Source: JBLMZI01 sp050258755
Lineage (GTDB): Bacteria; Bacillota; Syntrophomonadia; Syntrophomonadales; DTU052
Length of the DNA stretch: 64,000 bases
NCBI GenBank assembly: GCA_050258755.1
Contig: JBLMZI010000004.1
Span: forward strand, 186,001-250,000
Direction: 5' to 3'
Shown: positions 32,549-39,605 of the stretch, one piece after another
Layout: each line of letters begins with the position of its first letter
Position numbering within the stretch: the first letter of the stretch is position 1
Translations under genes and position numbers: made by a program
Notes under the pieces: model-generated
Database searches by the model: none
Told to the model about the DNA's origin: nothing
Seen by the model: the letters and a program-made list of their open reading frames with translations, nothing else

Positions 32549-32584
32549 TTGTTTACCGTAATATGTATTATGTTAACCTAGTTC
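32549..32584. repeat. Copy B of the dyad-containing element upstream of kefB
   Basis: It matches copy A (30030-30065) at 28 of 36 positions, with the core TAAT-ATGT-ATTA flanked by GTTTACC and GTTAACC. It lies about 150 bp upstream of the kefB -10 box. Both copies bracket the kefB/zinc-ribbon unit. Confidence 0.5.
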
Positions 32585-32936
32585 ATGACTGACAGCTTAC
32601 TTGTCCGATTATTCCATATACTGGTTTTTAGCACGCCAGACCGATTCGCCGGCCAGCTTGCTCAGTCTAACCCTGATTTTTATCCTATCCAGGTACTGTC
32701 CCCTTCCCTACCCTGCCTCCCGGCCAACACAAACACCAAAGCCGCCCCATCCACCAGGCAAACTGGCTTGAAGCGGCCTAACCCGGCGAGTGCCGGCATA
32801 CCCCGAAAAAACAAAGCCTTGCCCGCACCAGAGCCCCGGAGTCAGGGTATCCGCAGCCCTGACTCCCGACAGCAACGACAGCCCACGCAGCACCACCAGG
32901 TCATCTCGCCGAAGCCGCCATGCACCCGATCCTCCC

Positions 32937-32979
32937 CAAAAACCGAGGCGGGAGCGGGTTATCCGCGTCAAGCCCCGCC
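32937..32979 (-). terminator. Terminator after degV
   Basis: On the minus strand, a two-part stem (GGCGGG with CCCGCC, and an inner GCGG with CCGC) is followed by TCGG and TTTTT. It begins 25 nt after the degV stop. Confidence 0.55.
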
Positions 32980-33004
32980 GCCAGACAAACTCTATCCTCT
33001 AAAC

Positions 33005-33853
33005 CTATCCGACGGTATAAGCTACCCCAATTGCGCCAGGCCCCACATGGGTCCCAATCACGGCGCCAATCGGCACAATGATCGGTTCGACGCCAAAACG
33101 CCGGCGCACTTCCCCGGCCACAATTTCAGCCAATTTTGGCTTTTCAATATGTTGGACCGCAACCTGTTTGATGCCGAATTCCCGGTGATCCGTCTCCATC
33201 TGGTGCAGCATGGTATCAACTACGGCATGGGAACCCCGCACTTTGCGAAAGATCGCAACCTTTCCGGCTTCGACCGTCAAAACCGGTTGAATCTTGAGCA
33301 TATTGCCGACCAGGCTGGCCGCAAACCCAATGCGGCCGCCTTTTTGGAGGTAATCCAACGTGTTCGGTGAGAAGTAGAATCGGACCGAAGCCGCACATTG
33401 ACTGGTCTTCTCAACCACAGTATCGAAAGAATCCCCCTCCTTTGCCGCCTGTGCGGCAGCCATCGCGATCAGTCCAAGCGACATGCTGCAGTGGCCGGAA
33501 TCGAAAACCGCAATCTGCGCATCCGGATGCTTCTTGAGCACCTCAAGCCGGGCCGAAACCGCGGTGGCATAGGTGCCGCTCAAATGGGAAGAGAGCAAAA
33601 CCGTGACCACCGAATGACCTTCGGTGATTGACCGGGTAAATGCGTTGTAAAAGTCAACCGGGGCCGGCTGGGAAGAGGTCGGTAAAACCCGTGCCGACCG
33701 GAGTTTATCATAGAAAAACGCGTGATCGATTTCGGTATCCTTGTAGGTTGCGTCCCCAAAATGAATCCACAGTGAAATGATTTCAATGCCCAGTTCACTA
33801 CAGATTTCCGCCGGCAGTGATGCCGTGCTGTCGGTAATCACATGGACCGCCAT
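33005..33853 (-). CDS. DegV family fatty-acid-binding protein
   Basis: This 282-residue protein has the DegV pattern: 'HVITDSTASLPAEICSELGI', 'LPTSSQPAPVDFYNAF', 'VVTVLLSSHLSGTYATAV', 'VFDSGHCSMSLGLIAMAAA', 'LDYLQKGGRIGFAASLVGNM' and 'IGTHVGPGAIGVAY'. Homologues (FakB) bind a fatty acid and present it to the kinase FakA for phosphorylation and membrane lipid synthesis. No fakA gene is adjacent. The ATG at 33853 has AGGGGAAG close upstream. It appears to be a single gene between two terminators. Confidence 0.9.
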   Translation of the reverse strand: MAVHVITDSTASLPAEICSELGIEIISLWIHFGDATYKDTEIDHAFFYDKLRSARVLPTSSQPAPVDFYNAFTRSITEGHSVVTVLLSSHLSGTYATAVSARLEVLKKHPDAQIAVFDSGHCSMSLGLIAMAAAQAAKEGDSFDTVVEKTSQCAASVRFYFSPNTLDYLQKGGRIGFAASLVGNMLKIQPVLTVEAGKVAIFRKVRGSHAVVDTMLHQMETDHREFGIKQVAVQHIEKPKLAEIVAGEVRRRFGVEPIIVPIGAVIGTHVGPGAIGVAYTVG

Positions 33854-33896
33854 TCGCTTCCCCTCCCCCTTTTTTCTCGGATCCCTTCCCAGTATG

Positions 33897-33918
33897 AAAG
33901 CGGCCTTCCGGCCGCTTT
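33897..33918 (-). terminator. Terminator after ddl
   Basis: A 9-bp stem (AAAGCGGCC with GGCCGCTTT) and a TTCC loop lie between ddl and degV. The T tail is short, so termination may be partial and degV partly cotranscribed. Confidence 0.5.
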
Positions 33919-33927
33919 ATTCACCCA

Positions 33928-34875
33928 TTATTTCACATCGACCTGCCAGTTTTCACAGGCGAGTGCCACCATGCGGGCTACCAGATCATCATAGGCCAAT
34001 CCATGATGTTTCGCCCCATCCGGATACAGGCTCACCGCCGTCATCCCTGGTATGGTGTTGACCTCCAGCGCCCAGGGTTGGCCTTGTTCATCGATAATGA
34101 AATCAACCCGGGCGGTTCCGCGGCATCCGAACGCCAAAAAGGCTTTGAGTGCCAAACCCTGAACCAGTTGGGTAACCGCTTCGGAAACGCGGGCCGGAAT
34201 AATATGATGACTCTGGCCGGGCGTGTACTTGGACTGATAGTCATAGACACCGGTTTCGCTGACCACTTCAATTAACGGAAACGCTTCCGGCTCCTGATTC
34301 CCGAGAATGCCAGCGGTTACTTCCACACCGGTAATGAATTTCTCGGCCAGAACCTCGCTGTCGTGCTCAAACGCTTCCCGAATTGCCTCAATCAAAGCAT
34401 CCGCACCGTGAACGATCGAGGTCCCGATCGTCGAACCTTCGGTCGCGGGCTTTATGACAACCGGGACGCCGATTTCTCGCATGACCCTTTCGGCAAAGGC
34501 TTCCGGTGTAACCCCTTCACGCCGCCAATTCACAGCAACAAAGGGCGCATTCGGAATTCCTTCATAAGTCATGATTTTTTTCGTCAGAATCTTGTTCATG
34601 CACACCGCGCTGCTGGTAAGACCAGAAGCCGTGTATGGAATACCCATTATTTCGAGCAGACCCTGCACCGTGCCATCTTCACCGAATTTCCCGTGCAATG
34701 CAAGAAACGCCAAATCCGGTTTGATTTCATTCAAACGAATGGCTAAATCCGGGCCGACATCCACCTTTTCAACCTGATGACCCAACTTGATCAGCGAATC
34801 GGCGACATTGCTGCCGCTTCGCAGTGATACTTCCCTCTCTCTGGACATCCCGCCCATTAAAACGGCGATTTTCAA
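33928..34875 (-). CDS. ddl: D-alanine--D-alanine ligase
   Basis: This 315-residue ATP-grasp enzyme of peptidoglycan precursor synthesis has 'VLMGGMSREREVSLRSG', 'LALHGKFGEDGTVQGLLE', 'IPYTASGLTSSAVCMNK', 'VIKPATEGSTIGTSIV', 'RGTARVDFIIDEQGQPWALE' and 'NTIPGMTAVSLYP'. The Ser-Thr 'EGSTIG' loop and the Asn-Thr metal site are intact, so it should join two D-Ala residues; 'KYTPGQSHHIIPA' matches the omega loop. The start is TTG 34875 with GGAGG 6 nt upstream. It follows the PHP gene by 35 nt. Confidence 0.93.
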   Translation of the reverse strand: MKIAVLMGGMSREREVSLRSGSNVADSLIKLGHQVEKVDVGPDLAIRLNEIKPDLAFLALHGKFGEDGTVQGLLEIMGIPYTASGLTSSAVCMNKILTKKIMTYEGIPNAPFVAVNWRREGVTPEAFAERVMREIGVPVVIKPATEGSTIGTSIVHGADALIEAIREAFEHDSEVLAEKFITGVEVTAGILGNQEPEAFPLIEVVSETGVYDYQSKYTPGQSHHIIPARVSEAVTQLVQGLALKAFLAFGCRGTARVDFIIDEQGQPWALEVNTIPGMTAVSLYPDGAKHHGLAYDDLVARMVALACENWQVDVK

Positions 34876-34910
34876 GTCGATCCTCCAACTCCTTTCTTCT
34901 GGAGCCCTAT

Positions 34911-35750
34911 TCAGCCAAGACTTTCAAACAGTCCGGCCGCTACATTTTCGGGAACCTCCAACTCGCCCAGGATGACATCCGGAGCGTAATAACCGTGATA
35001 ATCGCTGCCGCCGGTGACCAGCAGATCAAACTCCCGGGCCAGGGCTTCATAACGCCGAATCCATTCCCCGCGCATCGGGCCGAAGTAGAAGTAATAAACC
35101 TCGATGCCGATATTTCTCCGGGCGGCCAACTCGCGTACAATCTGATCATCCCGGATCAGTCCGGGATGGGCCAGAACAGGAATGCCGCCGGCCTGGCGGA
35201 TCATTTCGATTCCGTCCTCGATCGGATTATCGTCGAATTCAATGTAGGCTTGCCCGTTAACCGACAGATAATTACGCAGAAAATGGATGACATCATCCCA
35301 GGTCTTAATGTAACCAGCCTCAAAAAGCGCGTAGATAAGATGGTTTTTGCCGATTGTGCGGCCACGGTCCGCCACATCGATCAACGGGCCCAACTGAATG
35401 CTGAAGCCAAGCTTTTGGAATTTCTCGGCGGATCGAAGCCCGGTGTTGTTGCGGGACTGGCGCAGCTCTTCCAGGCGCGCGCGAAACTGCGGGTTGATTG
35501 GATCAAATCCATAGCCCAACAGGTGGATTTCACGCCGCCGGAACGTAGTCAGCAGTTCAACCCCGGGAATCAGCAGAATCCGAGCCTCTTTCGCATACGC
35601 CAAGGCCTCTAAATAGCCGTCAATGTTTTCATGATCGGTAAAACTAATGGTCTTCAAGCCGGCTTTCACACACTCATCGATGAGTTCTGTCGGGCTTGAA
35701 GCGCCGTCAGAGGCATTGGTATGCATATGCAGGTCGACAGTGGATGTCAT
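34911..35750 (-). CDS. PHP-domain phosphoesterase
   Basis: In this 279-residue protein the PHP metal motifs are 'DLHMHTNASDGASSP', 'SFTDHENIDGY', 'LIPGVELLT', 'VLAHPGLI' and 'TGGSDYHGYY'. The size and the inserted helical region fit the YciV/TrpH group, which in E. coli is a 3',5'-nucleoside bisphosphate phosphatase and RNA 5'-end trimming enzyme. The start ATG 35750 has AGGAG 13 nt upstream, which is long. It is the first gene before ddl. Confidence 0.87.
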   Translation of the reverse strand: MTSTVDLHMHTNASDGASSPTELIDECVKAGLKTISFTDHENIDGYLEALAYAKEARILLIPGVELLTTFRRREIHLLGYGFDPINPQFRARLEELRQSRNNTGLRSAEKFQKLGFSIQLGPLIDVADRGRTIGKNHLIYALFEAGYIKTWDDVIHFLRNYLSVNGQAYIEFDDNPIEDGIEMIRQAGGIPVLAHPGLIRDDQIVRELAARRNIGIEVYYFYFGPMRGEWIRRYEALAREFDLLVTGGSDYHGYYAPDVILGELEVPENVAAGLFESLG

Positions 35751-35890
35751 GATGAAATGTAATCTCCTGTCTGGTCCAGTATGCTTTAACAGTCACATGT
35801 TCTTTAAGGATCAAATCATCATTATGGTTATCTTGATTCATTATACTCATTTTCCGGCAAACGTGATGCATTTGACCGGCCTGTGGATGG

Positions 35891-35919
35891 CAAAAACGCC
35901 GGTATCATCTACCGGCGTT
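35891..35919 (-). terminator. Terminator of the min operon
   Basis: A perfect 9-bp stem (AACGCCGGT with its complement) and 7-nt loop are followed by TTTTTG on the minus strand, 12 nt past the minC stop. Confidence 0.85.
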
Positions 35920-35931
35920 CGCATTGTCACT

Positions 35932-36582
35932 TTACTTACTATTCCTTCCGCGGGGCGGATATTCGCGGATGAAGATGTCATCCCCTTCGATAAACGCAAA
36001 CTCCGCGACCCGGTTTCTGGTATAGTCTTTCGGCGGCTGGGAAATCTTGTCCGCAATCCGAATCTGTCTCGGGAACAGGTTGAGCGCAAAAACGATGCTG
36101 TTTACGTCCCCCATGCAGCCCGCGTGGACAATCCCTTCCAGGGTGCCCAGCACAATGACATCCTTCCCGGCGAACACTTCGGCGCTCTCATGAACATCGC
36201 CAATCACAACCACGCTGCCGTCATGGGTTACCCGCTGCCCGCTGCGCAAGGTCCGGCGCAGGATCAAGTCCCCCGCGTCGGCTGTTTCGCGGACCGCCGA
36301 ACGGGCCGGGGCCGTTTTGGCGGCGGCGGTTTTCACTGTCGGCGCTGGCGGTACGGCGTTGATCACCATGCCGTGATCCAGGCATAGCCGCTGGACCGAG
36401 GCCATATCCTGGACCGAAAGGGCCTTGAGCCCATCACCTTTGAAGTTGACGGCCGAGCCCGCAAAAATAGCGGCGTTCTTCTCAAACCGTTCGGTCAAAA
36501 AAGCCAGGTAATCCTGTAAATTACCTTCTTTGAAATTGAAGACATAGGCATTCTTACTGCCTTTGATATCGATGGCGGCCAA
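35932..36582 (-). CDS. minC: Septum site-determining protein MinC
   Basis: This 216-residue protein is a MinC with N-terminal domain ('AAIDIKGSKNAYVFNF', 'YLAFLTERFEKNAAIFAGS') and C-terminal beta-helix ('RRTLRSGQRVTHDGSVVVIG', 'VHESAEVFAGKDVIVLGTL', 'GIVHAGCMGDVNSIVFALNL'). It blocks FtsZ assembly away from mid-cell when recruited by MinD. The linker is Ala/Pro/Thr-rich. The start is TTG 36582 with GGAAGG upstream, 5 nt after minE. It is the last gene of minD-minE-minC, unlike the common minC-minD-minE order. Confidence 0.9.
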   Translation of the reverse strand: MAAIDIKGSKNAYVFNFKEGNLQDYLAFLTERFEKNAAIFAGSAVNFKGDGLKALSVQDMASVQRLCLDHGMVINAVPPAPTVKTAAAKTAPARSAVRETADAGDLILRRTLRSGQRVTHDGSVVVIGDVHESAEVFAGKDVIVLGTLEGIVHAGCMGDVNSIVFALNLFPRQIRIADKISQPPKDYTRNRVAEFAFIEGDDIFIREYPPRGRNSK

Positions 36583-36587
36583 GCGGT

Positions 36588-36833
36588 CTACCTTCCTTTT
36601 AGCGGAATATTGATATCAAGCACCGATTTACGGCCTTCTGCGTTGATGTTGATTTCAGGATCGCCATCAATTTCGACGTGGCGTTTGATCACCTCGATGA
36701 TCTCCTCACGCAGCTTCTCCATCAGGCCGCCGGAGGTTCCGATGCGGTCGTGGGTCAGCACCAGCCGCAGACGTTCATTCGCCCGCGAACTGCTGGTTTT
36801 TTCCTTTTTCTTCCAGCATAAAAAATTCAGCAA
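36588..36833 (-). CDS. minE: Cell division topological specificity factor MinE
   Basis: This 81-residue protein matches MinE: 'SSSRANERLRLVLTHDRIG', 'LMEKLREEIIEVIKRHVEI' (anti-MinCD helix and start of the dimer domain) and 'VLDINIPLKG' at the C-terminus. The N-terminal 'MLNFLCWKKKEK' is a membrane-targeting amphipathic patch. MinE displaces MinC from MinD and drives pole-to-pole oscillation. The start is TTG 36833 with GGGAGG 7 nt upstream. minE presence indicates an oscillating Min system, common in clostridia and absent from Bacillus. Confidence 0.9.
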   Translation of the reverse strand: MLNFLCWKKKEKTSSSRANERLRLVLTHDRIGTSGGLMEKLREEIIEVIKRHVEIDGDPEININAEGRKSVLDINIPLKGR

Positions 36834-36846
36834 CGGTTTTCCTCCC

Positions 36847-37674
36847 TTACCCTACTTGCTTGCCATTCAAGACGATCTTGGAGATTTTCTTCAAACGGGT
36901 CCAGAAAGTCGTGCTCGCTTCAAGATCGAGCAGCTGCACTTCCTCGCCGATCAGCCGTTTGACGATATTGCGGAAGGCCGCGCCGGCCTGGGAATTATCA
37001 TTCAGGACGATCGGTTCGCCGTTATTGGTGGATATAATCACACCTTTGTCTTCGGGAACCACCCCCAAAAGATCAATGCACAGGTGATCGAGCAGATCCT
37101 CGATACTCAGCATATCGCCGTTTTTCACCATTTCCGGCCGGATCCGGTTCACCACCAGTTTGATATCGGTAAACGCGTTTGACTCCAGCATGCCGATAAT
37201 CCGGTCAGCGTCACGGACTGCCGAAACTTCCGGATTGGTAACCACCAGCGCTTTGTCAGCCGCCGCGATGGCATTTCGGAATCCCTGTTCGATCCCGGCC
37301 GGACAGTCGATGATCACAAATTCGAAATCCTGGCGCAGCTCATCTGCCAGCGCTTTTACCTGATCGGTCGTAATTTCATCTTTATTGCGGGTCTGCGCCG
37401 CCGGCAGCATGAAGAGGTTCGGGAACCGCTTGTCCTTCACCAGGGCTTGCCGCATGGAGCACTCCCCTTCAATGACCTGGACGATATCGTAAATCACTCG
37501 ATTTTCGACACCAAGAATCAGGTCCAGCTTTTTCAGTCCGATGTCCAAATCCAGGGCGACCACTTTTTTGCCTTCACGGGCCAGCCCTACGCACAGATTG
37601 GCGACAGTCGTTGTTTTACCGACCCCGCCTTTCCCGGAAGTCACAACAATGACCTGACTCTCCTGTCCTTCCAC
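36847..37674 (-). CDS. minD: Septum site-determining ATPase MinD
   Basis: This 275-residue deviant Walker ATPase has 'VIVVTSGKGGVGKTTTVANL', 'VALDLDIGLKKLDLILG', 'FVIIDCPAGIEQGFRNAI', 'VVTNPEVSAVRDADRIIG' and 'LLGVVPEDKGVI'. The last ~20 residues ('FWTRLKKISKIVLNGK') form the amphipathic membrane-targeting helix. It binds the membrane with ATP and recruits MinC and MinE. The start is GTG 37674 with AAGGAGGG 7 nt upstream; upstream in-frame codons precede this ribosome site. Confidence 0.94.
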   Translation of the reverse strand: MEGQESQVIVVTSGKGGVGKTTTVANLCVGLAREGKKVVALDLDIGLKKLDLILGVENRVIYDIVQVIEGECSMRQALVKDKRFPNLFMLPAAQTRNKDEITTDQVKALADELRQDFEFVIIDCPAGIEQGFRNAIAAADKALVVTNPEVSAVRDADRIIGMLESNAFTDIKLVVNRIRPEMVKNGDMLSIEDLLDHLCIDLLGVVPEDKGVIISTNNGEPIVLNDNSQAGAAFRNIVKRLIGEEVQLLDLEASTTFWTRLKKISKIVLNGKQVG

Positions 37675-37775
37675 GATAAACCCTCCTTGAACCGCTTGTA
37701 TCAGCGGTGTGAACTCAATAAGCAAGGGGATGATCAACCATTGGCAGACGAATCTGCAGATAAATCCTAGACACC

Positions 37776-37804
37776 ATTCTACACGAATCGTCTATTAATT
37801 CCAA
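37776..37804 (-). promoter_or_regulatory. Sigma-A-type promoter of minDEC
   Basis: The -35 is TTGGAA (37799-37804), the spacer is exactly 17 bp and the -10 is TAGAAT (37776-37781) on the minus strand. It lies about 100 nt upstream of minD. Confidence 0.65.
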
Positions 37805-37900
37805 GTTCGCCAATCGCTTTGTCGAATTGGCTATAAATCCCGATCTTTCCGTTATTCCCGGATGAAGAACGCGGTGTGGCTTTGCTGCGGTCTTTATGGG

Positions 37901-37929
37901 TTGATTTTGCGGTTCGGCCGTGATATAGT
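37901..37929 (+). promoter_or_regulatory. Promoter of tRNA-Trp
   Basis: The -35 is TTGATT (37901-37906), the spacer is 17 bp and the -10 is TATAGT (37924-37929), 16 bp before the tRNA. Confidence 0.7.
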
Positions 37930-37945
37930 AATAAACGCCTAGCGC

Positions 37946-38021
37946 AGGGGAGTAGCTCAACTGGCAGAGCGGTGGTCTCCAAAACCATAGGCTGCGGGTT
38001 CGATTCCTGTCTCCCCTGCCA
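37946..38021 (+). tRNA. tRNA-Trp (anticodon CCA)
   Basis: This 76-nt cloverleaf includes an encoded 3' CCA. The acceptor stem is AGGGGAG with CTCCCCT, the D-arm is GCTC with GAGC, the anticodon stem GTGGT/ACCAT encloses the loop CTCCAAA with anticodon CCA, and the T-arm encloses TTCGATT. It is a single tRNA gene with its own promoter and a terminator 12 nt downstream. Confidence 0.95.
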
Positions 38022-38033
38022 TTTAGCAAACGA

Positions 38034-38076
38034 AAACGGCCCTCGGATTGAGAAAATCCGGGGGCCGTTTTATTTG
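38034..38076. terminator. Bidirectional terminator between tRNA-Trp and the CoA-transferase gene
   Basis: A long stem of about 17 bp (starting AAAACGGCC and ending GGCCGTTTT, one G-U pair) encloses a 5-nt loop. T-rich tails occur on both sides. Confidence 0.85.
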
Positions 38077-38092
38077 TCAATTCTGTTTTCGA

Positions 38093-39427
38093 TCAGGCCA
38101 GATAATACAACCGTTTCGCCTCAAACATCAGCCAATCCCTGAAATCCGGATGGGCCACCGCGATCAGCCGTTTAACCCGTTCGGCAATGCTTTGGCCCTT
38201 TAACTCCGCTATCCCATATTCAGTCACCACATTCTGCACATCGGTCCTTGGGGTCGTGACCACGGCTCCGGCTTTCAGCATCGGCAGAATCTTGGACTGC
38301 AGCTGCCCGTCGTGATCAATATAGGTGGAATAGCAGGCCAAAAAAGACTTGCCGCCTTTTGACCGCCAGGTCCCGCGAACGAAATCGACCTGCCCGCCGG
38401 TGCCGGTGTACTGCAGGTGGGCCACGGTTTCCGACGCACACTGTCCGGTCAGATCGACTTCCATGGTGGCATTGATTGAAATCAGTTTATTGTTTCGCCC
38501 GCTAACGTTCGGATCGTTGACAAACCGGGTCGGATACAGCTGAACCATGGTGTTGTCATCCAAAAAGTCATAGAGTTTTTTGCTTCCGAACGCAAATGCG
38601 CCAATGATTTTTGAATAAAAGTAATTCTTCTTCTCGCAGGTGATCACGCCCTGGCGGTACAAATCGACCATACTGTCGGTCAGCATCTCCGAATGAACCC
38701 CCAGGTCCCGCTTATTGCCCAAAAACTTGGCCACCGCGTTCGGAATCGCGCCAATGCCAAGCTGAATGCAGGCTTCATCCGGAATACAGTCAGCAATATA
38801 GGCGGCGATGGTTTCGTCTTCTTTGCTGGGTTCCGGCGCCGAAATCGTTGTCAGCGGCCGGTTGTTCTCCACCACAGCGGTCACTTCGCTGATATGGAAC
38901 GAGTTATTGCCATGGGTTCTGGGCATGTTTTCATTGACCTCGACGATCAGATTGCGGGCCGCCGGCGACCGTTTCCAGACTTCCCAGGCGTAATCACAGT
39001 GGGTTCCGGTCGTGAAAAAGCCGTGTTTGTCCATCGGTGACACGGTATACGCAACCGTCTCGACATTGTCATGAATCCGCCAGGTAAAACTGCTGACCTC
39101 TGACAAATGGTTGGGCGTATAGGTGCACAGCCCCTGCTGAACCCACTGCCGAACCACCGGTCCGACATAGATGGAGTCGATTGTGATGCCCTTTTCGAAG
39201 ACTTGCGGCGTATAGAGCGTGCCCGCGGTCACCTGCAGACCGGAAATAAGATGCAGATTCTCGACGCCGCCAGCCAGAATCCACTGCCCCAGGGCCTCCA
39301 TAATCGCCGGCGGTTCGCCATTGCCAAGCGGCGTTACCATCGTGGTTCCCGACCGAATCGCTTTAACCGCCTGTTCCGGTGTCATCAGCTTTCTCCGGTA
39401 CATCTCCCGAAAATTGTCACACAACAT
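38093..39427 (-). CDS. Acetyl-CoA hydrolase / 4-hydroxybutyrate CoA-transferase family protein
   Basis: This 444-residue protein matches the AcH/4-HBT CoA-transferase family: 'AIRSGTTMVTPLGNGEPPAI', 'TYTPNHLSEVSSF', 'VEVNENMPRTHGNN', 'IQLGIGAIPNAVAKFL', the catalytic Glu region 'LGVHSEMLTD', 'GSKKLYDFLDDN' and 'GTGGQVDFVRG'. It moves CoA between acetate and a carboxylic acid (4-hydroxybutyrate, butyrate, succinate or propionate) in fermentation. The exact substrate cannot be told from sequence. The start ATG 39427 has GGGAGGTG 5 nt upstream. Together with hbd it suggests C4 acid metabolism. Confidence 0.85.
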   Translation of the reverse strand: MLCDNFREMYRRKLMTPEQAVKAIRSGTTMVTPLGNGEPPAIMEALGQWILAGGVENLHLISGLQVTAGTLYTPQVFEKGITIDSIYVGPVVRQWVQQGLCTYTPNHLSEVSSFTWRIHDNVETVAYTVSPMDKHGFFTTGTHCDYAWEVWKRSPAARNLIVEVNENMPRTHGNNSFHISEVTAVVENNRPLTTISAPEPSKEDETIAAYIADCIPDEACIQLGIGAIPNAVAKFLGNKRDLGVHSEMLTDSMVDLYRQGVITCEKKNYFYSKIIGAFAFGSKKLYDFLDDNTMVQLYPTRFVNDPNVSGRNNKLISINATMEVDLTGQCASETVAHLQYTGTGGQVDFVRGTWRSKGGKSFLACYSTYIDHDGQLQSKILPMLKAGAVVTTPRTDVQNVVTEYGIAELKGQSIAERVKRLIAVAHPDFRDWLMFEAKRLYYLA

Positions 39428-39472
39428 GAACACACCTCCCATATCCTCTTCCCTCTATCTATCTACCACGTT

Positions 39473-39499
39473 TTGACATGTCTCTATTACAATTATAAT
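39473..39499 (+). promoter_or_regulatory. Promoter for the O-antigen-ligase/TPR gene
   Basis: Consensus TTGACA (39473-39478) and TATAAT (39494-39499) are separated by a short 15-bp spacer. Transcription would start about 100 nt before the coding region. The sequence also lies just upstream of the divergent CoA-transferase gene. Confidence 0.5.
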
Positions 39500-39605
39500 G
39501 CGTCGGTGGTCCAACCGGATACCTAAATTTAACAAACCGGCCTGTATGACAGGCTAACCGATGAGGATGCGGTATGATTGTAATAAGGAAGGTTGGTGGC
39601 GCTGA

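Larger units (their letters stand above)
32307..32936. other. Gene-free interval upstream of kefB and downstream of degV
   Basis: No convincing gene is seen in about 630 bp. It holds a -10 box for kefB, one copy of the dyad element, and from 32700 on an unusually C-rich plus strand with a perfect 10-bp hairpin (32838-32847 with 32857-32866). Frames that span it are low in complexity and antisense to degV. A structured minus-strand transcript is possible but matches no RNA family I recognise (not RNase P, tmRNA, SRP or 6S as far as I can tell). Confidence 0.45.

Noticed and set aside
32585..33370. Open frame on the plus strand spanning the C-rich stretch
   Set aside because: Pro/Ser/Arg-rich, low-complexity translation that runs antisense through degV; no ribosome site.
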